64,000 nucleotides of DNA from positions 62,001 to 126,000 of the forward strand of contig JBBQUM010000009.1 in assembly GCA_038212445.1 (NCBI GenBank). Direction: 5' to 3'. The position numbers were made by a program, and so were the translations under genes. Shown here one piece after another: positions 17,758 to 26,079 of the stretch (within the stretch, counting starts at the first letter, position 1; every line of letters starts with the position of its first letter). Source of the DNA: TMP-7 sp038212445 (GTDB lineage Bacteria > Acidobacteriota > Terriglobia > Bryobacterales > Bryobacteraceae). The notes under the pieces were generated by a model. It saw only the letters and a list, made by a program, of their open reading frames with translations. It did not search any database and was not told the DNA's origin.

Positions 17758-18520
17758 CGCGCCTTCACCACGTAGTACAGCAAGGGATTCGAAACTTCCT
17801 TGAACCAGTGGGGCGTCCCCGCGGGCACGATGATGACGTCGCCCTTGGCGATCTGCCGTGTGTCGCCGCCGGAGATTTCAGAACCGCGAATCTCATCGGC
17901 GGCAATGTTCTTGGGATCCACCGCGGTGCCTCCGGTGACGAACGTAGCCGTCCCGTCGAGCACGTAAATAATATCCGCGTCCTTGGTATGGATCTCCGCC
18001 TGTCCTGCCTGCTCGCGACGGCTGGCGTGGACCATATACTTATCGCTTGCATCGAACAGCACCGCGCCCTTGGCGAAGGCTGCCGACACCTTTTCGCTTT
18101 CGAAGTAGTTCACAGACGCTTGCGCGCGGAGAGCAGCGGCGCCTGCCATCGCGACCTCTTCATCCTGCTGCGCGCTGGCCGCTCCGCTCACGCCAACTGC
18201 GCCTACCATCTCGCCGTCGATCGAAATCGGCACTCCGCCCTGGCGAGGCGTGAAGTCATTCAGCGCCACCATCGAAGTGCGCCCTTTGCCGATCACATCT
18301 TCAAAGAACTTAGTCGGCTTCTTGAAGAGCGCCGCGGTCCGGGCCTTACCGATCGAGATATTCGCTCCGGCGTGATTGCGTTGCGCCTGAGCAACAGCGC
18401 CTGCGATTACCTTGCGCGCGCCATCAATCGTGAGCGTATGTTTGCTGGTCGTGAGTCATCGGTGGCCGCGGAGCAGAGCGTTGCAGCGAGCAGCGCGGCT
18501 TGAATCGTGAGGTATTTCAT
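17754..18520 (-). pseudogene. GlcG/HbpS-like protein with C-terminal cupin, frameshifted and internally deleted
   Basis: The ATG at 18518-18520 follows an AGGAGA ribosome-binding site and encodes a signal peptide, MKYLTIQAALLAATLCSAA. The frame then shifts, and the GlcG-like domain (TLTIDGARKVIAGAVAQAQ...) continues in another frame. Within it, NHAGANISI runs directly into GKARTAALFKKPTKFFEDVIGKGRTSMVAL. The usual segment of about 20-25 residues (VDDGGNL...DGTFAAGANIS) between these blocks is missing. That looks like a deletion between two ANIS repeats. An intact cupin follows (IIYVLDGTATFVTGG...GDVIIVPAGTPHWFKEV). It is coupled to the SMP-30 gene. Confidence 0.75.
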
Positions 18521-18576
18521 TTTGGTTCGTCTCCTGTCTGCGGAGAAATCCAATCTCACGAGGCCTTTATTCCGGC

Positions 18577-20610
18577 TCAGCCAGCTGCTGTGAATGACAT
18601 TTTCGAAGAGGCTGGAGACGCGGATGGCACGGCGTACACATCCTCGACGGCGGCACGCAACAGCTCGGCCACACTCCACGCCTGCGCTACACATCCGCGC
18701 GCACGGTGCGGCGCTTCAGCGTCCGCGATCTCGGCGATTTGTCCAAGGCCCGACGTCCGCATGTGCGCATGGAGTCCTTCGAGCCAGAGACCGGCCTGAG
18801 CGCAGGCTGCCGGCGAGCGTCCGTGCACCTTGGTGTAAGCCGTGATGAAGGGACCCATGAGCCAGGGCCATACGGTTCCCTGGTGATAGGAAGAATCGCG
18901 ATCCCAAACACCGCCTTGGTAGCGGGCACGATAGCGTGAGTCGCGGGGCGACAGGCTGCGCAGTCCTAGCGGCGTGAGCAGGTCTCGCTCGACAACGTCC
19001 ACCACGCTCCCCGCTCGATCGGGCGCGACCATGGAATGGGTGAGACTGACCGCCAGAATCTGGTTCGGCCGGATGGCGCCGTCGCGCTCGCAACCACTCA
19101 CGACATCGTACAGGCAGCCTTCGCGCTCGTTCCAGAACTGGCGGTTGAAGGCTTCATGGCCATGCAAAGCCAGCTCTTGGTACAGAGCCCGCGGGCGTGA
19201 GTCGCCAAAGCGCTGGGCCAGGTCTTCCATCACTCGCAGAGCGTTGTACCAGAGCGCCTGAATCTCCACCGGCTTGCCGTGTCGCGGTGTCACCACCCAA
19301 TCGCCGATCTTAGAATCCATCCAGGTAAGTTGGACGCCAGCCTCGCCGGCATTGAGCAGTCCGTCGCCGTCCACACGGATTCCGTAGCGCGTACCGCGCA
19401 AGTGCCAATCGACGATCTCCTTCAACTTCTCATACAGATGTTCGCGGACGAACGCTGCGTCACCGGTGTACTGCACCAGAGAGCGAACCGCCTCGAAGAA
19501 CCAGAGCGTGGCGTCAACCGTGTTGTACTCCGGCTTGTCGCCAGCGTCCGGGAAGCGGTTGGGCAGCATGCCCTGGTCGACGCTTTCAGCAAACGCGAGC
19601 AGAATGCTCTTGGCGATCTCCGGACGGCTTGTCGTCAGCGTCAAGCCCGGCAGCGCAATCATGGTGTCGCGGCCCCAATCGCCAAACCAGTGGTATCCCG
19701 CGATTACGGTCTTTAGATCTCCGCGGTTCACGATGAACTGGTCAGCGGCAGCGACGAGCGCCCGCACGAATGGCTCGTCAACCGGCGCAGCGTTCGCAAT
19801 CGCTTCGCGGCGCTCCACCTCGGCCCGACGCAAACCGGTCGCCTCGGCGGCGGCGTGGACCTCAGTAGATGCGATCACCGTGGCGGTGGCGCGGCGGCTC
19901 AGAGAGAACTGAGCCACAAAAGGGTTGAACAGATCCTCGCGAAAGTCGAGGCCGCGGGCCTCCTCCTCGGCATACTCGAAGTTCTCGTACCAGTCCCCGG
20001 TTGGCTGAATTTCCACCGCGTCATGCGCGAAGTGCAGCGCGGGGGTGTCAGCGTAAGGACGCAGCGTAGCGAGTCCGGGCGCCGATTCCACTGCACCGTT
20101 GATGGCGCCGTTCCGATGCGCAGTGCTGTGATAGTCGCGGTAAGCAATCAGTGGCCGCAATTCCAGAGAGCATTCCGGCAGCGGGTCGCGATCGAGTGAC
20201 CGTAACTCGTATTCCACTACTGTCGTGTTCTCGCCGTGGACCATGAACACGCGCTTCTCAATCTCCACGCCGTCCACCTGGTAGGTGAACACCGGGAATG
20301 GATCGAGGCGAAACTCTTTGAGATATTCGAAGCCGCGCGGATGGATCGCTCCCGGATAGCAATTGGCCGACAGATCGAAGCGCTTACCGTCGATAACAAC
20401 GGTCTCTTCGAGCTTCGACAACAGCACCATCCGTCCCACTGGGGGCTTGGTAGCCGCTACCAGCAGGCCATGGTAGCGGCGCGAATTCAGGCCGGCGATA
20501 GTTGAACCGGCGAAGCCACCGAGCCCGTTGGTCTCCAGCCACTCGCGTTCCACGGCCGCGTCGAGGTTGCCGCAGATGTCCTGATCGAATCGAATGATTT
20601 CCCGGTCCAT
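18577..20610 (-). CDS. amylo-alpha-1,6-glucosidase (glycogen debranching enzyme, GH133-type)
   Basis: The 677-residue cytoplasmic enzyme is predicted to hydrolyse alpha-1,6 branch points in glycogen-like glucans. The N-terminal debranching-enzyme domain (about 1-270) begins with EWLETNGLGGFAGSTIAGLNSRRYHGLL. The C-terminal (alpha/alpha)6 barrel contains GYHWFGDWGRDTMIALPGL, TVDATLWFFEAV, NAGEAGVQLTWMDSKIGDWVVTPRHGKPVEIQALWYNAL and DSSYHQGTVWPWLMGPF, which hold the acidic catalytic residues of the family. It starts 3 bp after the GH63-type gene, with a GGAG just upstream, so the two form an operon for alpha-glucan or glucoside turnover. Confidence 0.9.
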   Translation of the reverse strand: MDREIIRFDQDICGNLDAAVEREWLETNGLGGFAGSTIAGLNSRRYHGLLVAATKPPVGRMVLLSKLEETVVIDGKRFDLSANCYPGAIHPRGFEYLKEFRLDPFPVFTYQVDGVEIEKRVFMVHGENTTVVEYELRSLDRDPLPECSLELRPLIAYRDYHSTAHRNGAINGAVESAPGLATLRPYADTPALHFAHDAVEIQPTGDWYENFEYAEEEARGLDFREDLFNPFVAQFSLSRRATATVIASTEVHAAAEATGLRRAEVERREAIANAAPVDEPFVRALVAAADQFIVNRGDLKTVIAGYHWFGDWGRDTMIALPGLTLTTSRPEIAKSILLAFAESVDQGMLPNRFPDAGDKPEYNTVDATLWFFEAVRSLVQYTGDAAFVREHLYEKLKEIVDWHLRGTRYGIRVDGDGLLNAGEAGVQLTWMDSKIGDWVVTPRHGKPVEIQALWYNALRVMEDLAQRFGDSRPRALYQELALHGHEAFNRQFWNEREGCLYDVVSGCERDGAIRPNQILAVSLTHSMVAPDRAGSVVDVVERDLLTPLGLRSLSPRDSRYRARYQGGVWDRDSSYHQGTVWPWLMGPFITAYTKVHGRSPAACAQAGLWLEGLHAHMRTSGLGQIAEIADAEAPHRARGCVAQAWSVAELLRAAVEDVYAVPSASPASSKMSFTAAG

Positions 20611-20613
20611 TTG

Positions 20614-23256
20614 TCACTCTCCGCTCTGTTGCAGCAGCTTTGCTACAACCCCGGTCCACCCGGTTTGATGCGACGCGCCGACGCCCGAGCCGTCGTCTCC
20701 GTGGAAATATTCAGAGAACAACACCAGGTCACGCCAGTTCGGGTCATGCTGGTAGCGCTCGTCAGTGCCATGCACGGGTCGCCGCCCGGAACTATCCTTT
20801 AAGAAGATGCGAGTGAGCCGCCGCGAGATTTCTGCCGCAACCTCCCACAGTGTCATGTAGGTCCTCGAACCAGTGGGACATTCGACCTTGTAGTCCTCGC
20901 CCAGATAGTGATGGAACTTCTGTAGTGACTCGATCAGCAGATAGTTCACAGGGAACCATATCGGTCCGCGCCAATTCGAATTGCCGCCAAACAGCCCTGT
21001 GCTCGACTCGGCCGGTTCGTAGTCGACGCGATACTCACCGCCGCCGACGTTCAGAATGTACGGATGCTCTCTGTGCACCTGCGAGAGAGCGCGGATGCCG
21101 AACGGTGATAGGAACTCATTCTCGTCGAGCATCATCCGGAGCACCTTACGAAGCTGGTCGCCGTCGACGATGGAAAGCAGGCGCCGTTCACCCACGCCGG
21201 GCGTATTCATACAGGCGACGTTCTTCGTCAGGTCTTTGCGATTCTCGAGGAACCATTCCAGGCGACGCTTGAAGCCTGGCAGACGATCCACCAGATCGGA
21301 GTCGAGCGTCTCGACGGCATAGAGCGGGATCAAGCCGACCATTGAGCGTACCTTCATCGGCACGTGATTGCCGCCCGGCGTGTGCAGTACATCGTAGAAG
21401 AAGCCGTCTTCGGAATCCCACATCCCGACACCGTCGTTACCCAGGTGGTTGATCGCGTTTGCGATGTGTAGGAAGTGCTCCCAGAACTTACTGGCGACGT
21501 GCTCATAGGCCGGGTCTTCGCGGGCCAACTCCATCGCGATAGCCAGCAAATTGAGGCTATACATGGCCATCCAGCCAGTGCCGTCGGCCTGCTCGATGTG
21601 CCCGCCGGTGGGGAGCGGAGCGCTGCGGTCAAACACGCCGATATTGTCAAGCCCGAGGAATCCGCCCTGGAATACATTGCGCCCTTCAGCGTCCTTGCGA
21701 TTCACCCACCAGGTGAAATTCAGAAGGAGCTTATGGAAGATGTGCTGCAGAAACGCGCGGTCTCCAACACCCCGCCGCTTCTTCTCGATCTTATAAACGC
21801 GCCAAGCGGCCCAGGCGTGCACCGGAGGGTTGACGTCTCCAAACGCCCATTCGTAGGCCGGCAACTGTCCATTCGGATGCATGTACCATTCCCGAACCAT
21901 TAGAGTCAGCTGGTCTTTTGCGAACTCCGAGTCGACTAACGCGAGCGGGACGCAGTGAAAGGCAAGATCCCAGGCGGCATACCAGGGGTACTCCCATTTA
22001 TCCGGCATCGAAATGACGTCGGCGTTGTAGAGGTGTTGCCACTCATTGTTACGGCCATGTTTGCGGCCTTCAGACGGCTTCGGGAATGCCGGGTCACCCT
22101 CGGTCCAATCGCGGACCACGTAGTGATAGAACTGCTTTGACCAGAGCAGTCCGCCGAGGCTCTGCCGCATGACGTTCTGAGCATCTTCGGAGAGGTGTTG
22201 CGGGATCACAGTGGCGTAGTATTCATCTGCCTCGCTTAGCCTTTGTGCGAAGATCGCGTCGAAAGCGGAATCAAAGAGTCCTGCGGACTTGGACGAGTCA
22301 GTGAGCCGCAGTCGAATGACACGTGTCTCGCCGGCCGGCACAGACATCGCGTAGTGCGCTGTTGCTTTCGTGCCGGTCTTGGCCCGGCTCACTGCACCGG
22401 CGTCACCATTGACCACGTAGTCGTTGATGCCGTCTTTGGCGTACCCAGCGGCGTTAGCCGGGTTATACAGCCGTTGTGAGTTCGTCTCGTTCTCGGTGAA
22501 CAGCAACTCGGGCGAACCTTCGGCCAGCAGCCAGCGGCGGCCGTACTCAGGCTCGTTCAGTTCGATGACTGCCGGGGACTCATTGCACAACTTGAGAGAC
22601 GGCTTGGTGACTCCGTGTCCCCACGACCACGTGTTGCGGAACCAGACGGTAGGCAGCAGGTGGATGTCGGCCGCCTCGGGACCGCGATTGGCGACGCTGA
22701 TGCGGACCAGGATGTCCTCGCACTCGGCCTTTGCATATTCGACGAACACATCGAAGTAGCGGTTCTGATCGAATACGCCCGTGTCGGCGAGTTCGAACTC
22801 ACGGTCACCCTTGCCGCGGCGCCGGTTCTCCTCGATCAGGCGCTCGTAGGGGTAGGCGGCCTGCGGGTATTTGTACAAGTACTTCATGTAGGAGTGAGTG
22901 GGCGTGCTATCGAGGTAGAAGTAGGACTCCTTGCAATCCTCTCCGTGGTTACCCTCGTTACCGGTGAGTCCGAAGAGACGCTCCTTGAGAATGGGATCCT
23001 GGCCGTTCCACATCGCGACTGAGAAGCAGATCTTCTGATGGCGGTCGGAGATGCCGGCGATGCCGTCTTCGTTCCAGCGATACGCCTTGGAGCGCGCTTG
23101 ATCGTGCGGCAGGTATTCCCACGCGGTTCCGCCTTCGCTATAGTCTTCGCGCACGGTGCCCCAGGCGCGCTCGCTGAGGTAGGGTCCCCAACGTTTCCAG
23201 TGAGTCTTCCGGCTCCGCGCTTCTTCCAGTCGCTGCTCTTCAGCTGTCACAGTCAT
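20614..23256 (-). CDS. GH63/MGH1-like glucosidase
   Basis: The 880-residue protein has a large N-terminal beta-sandwich followed by an (alpha/alpha)6 barrel of the mannosylglycerate-hydrolase/GH63 type (ERAWGTVREDYSEGGTAWEYLPHDQARSKAYRWNEDGIAGISD near the start; PDKWEYPWYAAWDLAFHCVPLALVD; WRGPIWFPVNYLLIESLQKF). It has no signal peptide and is predicted to be cytoplasmic, cleaving an alpha-glucoside such as a trehalose- or glucosylglycerate-type compound. The exact substrate is unknown. The longest start is an ATG at 23254-23256 only 2 nt from AAGGAG. The in-frame GTG at 23250 has an ideal 7-nt spacing and may be the true start. Confidence 0.85.
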   Translation of the reverse strand: MTVTAEEQRLEEARSRKTHWKRWGPYLSERAWGTVREDYSEGGTAWEYLPHDQARSKAYRWNEDGIAGISDRHQKICFSVAMWNGQDPILKERLFGLTGNEGNHGEDCKESYFYLDSTPTHSYMKYLYKYPQAAYPYERLIEENRRRGKGDREFELADTGVFDQNRYFDVFVEYAKAECEDILVRISVANRGPEAADIHLLPTVWFRNTWSWGHGVTKPSLKLCNESPAVIELNEPEYGRRWLLAEGSPELLFTENETNSQRLYNPANAAGYAKDGINDYVVNGDAGAVSRAKTGTKATAHYAMSVPAGETRVIRLRLTDSSKSAGLFDSAFDAIFAQRLSEADEYYATVIPQHLSEDAQNVMRQSLGGLLWSKQFYHYVVRDWTEGDPAFPKPSEGRKHGRNNEWQHLYNADVISMPDKWEYPWYAAWDLAFHCVPLALVDSEFAKDQLTLMVREWYMHPNGQLPAYEWAFGDVNPPVHAWAAWRVYKIEKKRRGVGDRAFLQHIFHKLLLNFTWWVNRKDAEGRNVFQGGFLGLDNIGVFDRSAPLPTGGHIEQADGTGWMAMYSLNLLAIAMELAREDPAYEHVASKFWEHFLHIANAINHLGNDGVGMWDSEDGFFYDVLHTPGGNHVPMKVRSMVGLIPLYAVETLDSDLVDRLPGFKRRLEWFLENRKDLTKNVACMNTPGVGERRLLSIVDGDQLRKVLRMMLDENEFLSPFGIRALSQVHREHPYILNVGGGEYRVDYEPAESSTGLFGGNSNWRGPIWFPVNYLLIESLQKFHHYLGEDYKVECPTGSRTYMTLWEVAAEISRRLTRIFLKDSSGRRPVHGTDERYQHDPNWRDLVLFSEYFHGDDGSGVGASHQTGWTGVVAKLLQQSGE

Positions 23257-23306
23257 TCTCCTTGCGTGCTATAGCTCGCGAGCGAGCCTGGTTATTCCGA
23301 CAAAGG

Positions 23307-23348
23307 GGGTAAAAATACAAAACGGCCGAGGGTTGCCCCCCGGCCGTT
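23307..23348 (-). terminator. rho-independent terminator after the sigma/anti-sigma operon
   Basis: Reading leftwards, arms 23341-23348 (AACGGCCG) and 23321-23328 (CGGCCGTT) form a stem around a G/C-rich loop. They are followed by a T-rich stretch, TTTTGTATTTTTA. This is a good intrinsic terminator for the anti-sigma gene, whose stop lies 24 bp upstream. Confidence 0.8.
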
Positions 23349-23371
23349 CGGCTGAACTTCGAGATGTGGGT

Positions 23372-24130
23372 TTAGCCTTCGAGATTCGCCAGCAGTTGTT
23401 TCACCTGCGGAGCGATGGCTACCATCATGTCGGTATTGTGCTGCTGACCCATGTCGGAGATGAAGTAGACCAGGTGATCGCGGCTCTCGAAAGACGCCAC
23501 CTGGAAGCGCTGCACTCCGGTGCGATAGATCGGGATTCCTGACTGTACCAAGGCAGGGATCAGGCTCTCGGTCTTAAAGGACTCGCCGTCGCCCTTCCTG
23601 GCGATGAGGAGCGACACCAGACCCGAACCACCCTTCATCGACAGATGGACGAACTTGCGGCCGTGATACCGGCATTCGTGGGCCGCCATCAGCACGCAGT
23701 CCTCAGGCACGTGTTTGCGAAGGATGGGAATCAGCGGGCTGTATTCCGGGCCGAGCGACTTGGCCAGATCCTGCACGTTGGGCGCATTCTTGGGGTATTT
23801 GCGGAAGAAGGCGCAGTGAATATGATCGCCAAGTCCCACCCGCATAATTGTTGCGACCTGATTGGTCACGTGGCCGTTGTAGGCTTCCTGGGAGGCGGCC
23901 GTAATCCGCAGATTGCCCAGTTGATAGGCAATGGTGACGCCGACACACACTAGCAGAGCCGCCGACGCCGGCACGAGCCAACGCATCATCGAAGACTTAC
24001 GCGCGTTGGATTGAATGGTGTTGCGGATCCGTGCTTCTAAATAAGGAGGCATGGCCTCACTTCGCACGGCATGTTTTAGCTGCTCCGTCAGGCGCAATCC
24101 GTCCTGATCGTTTTCGTTGTTATAGTTCAT
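23372..24130 (-). CDS. putative anti-sigma factor, single-pass membrane protein with Cys-containing external domain
   Basis: The 252-residue product has a cytoplasmic N-terminal segment (about 1-45), one membrane helix (about 49-70, WLVPASAALLVCVGVTIAYQL) and an external domain of about 180 residues. The external domain contains HIHCAFFRKYPKN, EDCVLMAAHECRYHGRKFVHLSMKG and a C-terminal MGQQHNTDMM segment. Three cysteines near histidines suggest metal binding or redox sensing, but this is inference. The gene overlaps the ECF sigma gene by 4 bp (ATGA), the usual layout for a cognate anti-sigma factor. There is no canonical zinc-anti-sigma HxxxCxxC motif in the N-terminal part. Confidence 0.75.
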   Translation of the reverse strand: MNYNNENDQDGLRLTEQLKHAVRSEAMPPYLEARIRNTIQSNARKSSMMRWLVPASAALLVCVGVTIAYQLGNLRITAASQEAYNGHVTNQVATIMRVGLGDHIHCAFFRKYPKNAPNVQDLAKSLGPEYSPLIPILRKHVPEDCVLMAAHECRYHGRKFVHLSMKGGSGLVSLLIARKGDGESFKTESLIPALVQSGIPIYRTGVQRFQVASFESRDHLVYFISDMGQQHNTDMMVAIAPQVKQLLANLEG

Positions 24131-24723
24131 ACTGTCTTTCCTTCTTCAGCGATCTTTCCAATTCCGTAAGAGCGGGCTACCCCCGCCAGTTGCTCGCGAA
24201 GCAACTTCCGGCCCCGGCTAAGGCGTGACATCACCGTGCCGATGGGCGTTCCGGTAATCTCGGCTGCCTCTTTGTAGGCGAACTCTTCCACATCCACGAG
24301 CAGGACGACGGAGCGAAACTCGGTTGGAATCCGGTCTAGCGCGGCCAGCACTTCCTGGTCAGTGAGGTGCGCGGGAATCGGGGTTGGACTGGTGAGGTTG
24401 GCCTCAACGAAGTCCTCGGTCTCTTTCAGGAGCGGGAACCGGAACCATTTCCGCCGGTGATGATTCACGCAATGGAACAAAATCTTGAATAACCACGCGC
24501 GGCAGTTGGTGCCGGACTCAAAGCGGTGAAACGACTTCCAGGCCTGCAGGTAAACCTCTTGAACAACGTCCTCTGCCCGCGCACGCTCGCCAACCAGGCG
24601 AACCGCCGTCCGGAAGATATCGGTCATATGGGGCATCGCCTCGGCGTTGAACCGGTCTGCGACAGGAAGCGCGGCGGTCATGCTTGCCGGCACCCAGTTT
24701 GCGACAGCGTGGAGATCAGCCAT
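24127..24723 (-). CDS. ECF-type RNA polymerase sigma factor
   Basis: The 198-residue cytoplasmic sigma-70-family factor has region 2 at about 35-105 (AEDVVQEVYLQAWKSFHRFESGTNCRAWLFKILFHCVNHHRR) and region 4 at about 130-185 (LDRIPTEFRSVVLLVDVEEFAYKEAAEITGTPIGTVMSRLSRGRKLL). Regions 1.1 and 3 are absent, as in the ECF group. It is coupled to the membrane anti-sigma factor downstream, so it is probably activated by an envelope signal that releases it. Its own start may be the internal ATG at residue 15 (MTAALPVADRF). Confidence 0.9.
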   Translation of the reverse strand: MADLHAVANWVPASMTAALPVADRFNAEAMPHMTDIFRTAVRLVGERARAEDVVQEVYLQAWKSFHRFESGTNCRAWLFKILFHCVNHHRRKWFRFPLLKETEDFVEANLTSPTPIPAHLTDQEVLAALDRIPTEFRSVVLLVDVEEFAYKEAAEITGTPIGTVMSRLSRGRKLLREQLAGVARSYGIGKIAEEGKTV

Positions 24724-24818
24724 ACCGACGTTGAATGTCTGGATTTGGGGAGTTTATTCCCGAGCATTGTACTTATCTGTTTTGCCTGAATTTTCTTTAA
24801 GTTACAAGTCCGAATCAC

Positions 24819-24855
24819 AAAAAAGGGGACGCGAGAGGCGAGCTCCCGAGTCCCC
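24819..24855 (-). terminator. strong intrinsic terminator after the DM13-like gene
   Basis: Reading leftwards, GGGGAC (24850-24855) pairs with GTCCCC (24825-24830), and pairing extends inward over most of the loop with one mismatch. Seven T residues follow. It ends the leftward transcript from the aquaporin region. Confidence 0.85.
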
Positions 24856-24870
24856 GGTTGAGAGAAAACT

Positions 24871-25262
24871 CTATTTCACGGCAGTGGAGAAGGCGGCTTC
24901 GCCGAGGATGACTTGGGCCCAGGCGCAGTAGACCTGCACCTTGGCGATGTCCTTCACATACGCCGGAACAACCACCTCGCGCTTCTCGCCGCCCTTGATT
25001 TTGAATGCCTCAAGCGTGTAGATGGTGCCGTTGGAGTCCACTACGCGCCAAGTGGGCGCGGGGGTGTCGGCACTTTGAACTCCTTAGAAACGCGCAGAAT
25101 GCTCTTGCCGTTTTCAGTGGAGTGGATGGCCATTCCGGTATTTGCCTTGGGGCCCTGGAACATCGAAGTGTTGTGGGCATCCATCTTGTCGGCATACACG
25201 ACGCCGGCGACCAACAACGTCAACGGTGCTAAGACAGACATCAAGCGAGTGACTTTCTTCAT
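24871..25262 (-). pseudogene. secreted DM13-like domain protein, frameshifted
   Basis: The first frame encodes a signal peptide and MFQGPKANTGMAIHSTENGKSILRVSKEFKVP, then goes astray into PRPLGA and a stop. Shifting frame at the G5 tract around 25057-25062 restores a continuous C-terminal half: DTPAPTWRVVDSNGTIY, EAFKIKGGEKREVVVPAY, VKDIAKVQVYCAWAQVILGEA, ending at a TAG at 24871-24873. The combined protein of about 130 residues matches the DM13 (putative electron-transfer) fold, including the YCAWA motif near the end. A single-base change in a homopolymer could be either a real mutation or a sequencing error. Confidence 0.75.
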
Positions 25263-25294
25263 GACAATTCTCCTTGGATTTTGTGGGAAATGAT

Positions 25295-25588
25295 TTACTG
25301 TTCAACGATCTGAACGGCATGTCCGTCCGGGTCGCGAACGATGAGTGACTTCCGGAATCCCGCCTTGGCATCCGGTACTTCAACGACGCCGGTCGAGACA
25401 AAGGCGGACCGGGACATCCGGAGATCGTTCGCGGCATTTTCCACGTTGATCCCCAGGAACTTGGTTTGCCAGTGGAGCAGATCGTTCGATCGCTCATCTG
25501 ACGGATAAGGGCGGCCATCGCGCGGCGCCAGATACTCAAGAAACTCAATACCGGGACCGGCGGCAGCGCGCAGGGCGGTGATTCTCAA
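25295..25588 (-). pseudogene. C-terminal half of a VOC (glyoxalase-fold) protein
   Basis: The 97 residues correspond to the second beta-alpha-beta-beta-beta unit of vicinal-oxygen-chelate proteins (AAAGPGIEFLEYLAPRDGRPYPSDERSNDLLHWQ..., RKSLIVRDPDGHAVQIVEQ at the end). The first unit, normally about 70-100 residues before it, is missing. Its start overlaps the stop of the truncated GMC gene by 4 bp, and a perfect inverted repeat lies at the junction. It is most simply the right-hand remnant of a deletion that removed the VOC N-terminus and most of the GMC gene. Confidence 0.75.
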
Positions 25589-26079
25589 CCGCGCGCCTGC
25601 ATGCGCGGTTCATGACTCACGGCGGGGTGCGGGAACGGGCACTTTGAGAACGGCTCGGTGGGGTCTTCGCGGCGAGTGCCATGCACGTGATACATGTGCT
25701 CGGCCTTGCTGTAGTAGGGCTCGAGTTCGTCATAAGAAATAGGCCATGCGGGCGACACGCCGCCATGATGGCGGATCTCGCCGAAGTCCTGTTTGCGAAG
25801 GCGGAAGAGCGCGGCGCCGTAGAAGTTGGTGTTGCCGCCCACGTAGTAGTTGGTGTGCGGGTGCAGTTCGTTGCCGTCGCGGTCTCGCCACTTCTCTTTG
25901 GTTTGGTACCTGCCTTCGAGGTTGACGGCGCGAGTACTCCAGTTGTCCTTTTCGCGCGGGACATAGTCACCGCGTTCGATCAAGAGGATGCGTTTGCCGG
26001 TGGGGGCAAGGCGGGCAGCCAGAGTTCCGCCGCCGGCGCCCGTGCCGATGATGATTAGGTCGTAGTGGTTATTGGCCAT
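25585..26079 (-). pseudogene. N-terminal fragment of a GMC-type oxidoreductase
   Basis: The fragment begins with the FAD-binding signature YDLIIIGTGAGGGTLAARLAPTG and IERGDYVPREKDNW, then TNYYVGGNTNFYGAALFRLR. These are typical of bacterial GMC (glucose-methanol-choline) oxidoreductases of 500-560 residues. It stops at residue 164 (SHEPRMQARG), so substrate-binding and catalytic histidine regions are absent. Its start overlaps the aquaporin C-terminus by 11 bp. It is a truncated gene and probably non-functional. Confidence 0.85.
25587..25610. repeat. perfect inverted repeat at the GMC/VOC junction
   Basis: AACCGCGC (25587-25594) and GCGCGGTT (25603-25610) flank an 8-nt spacer exactly where the truncated GMC gene stops and the truncated VOC gene begins. 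It could be the footprint of hairpin-mediated deletion. Confidence 0.6.
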
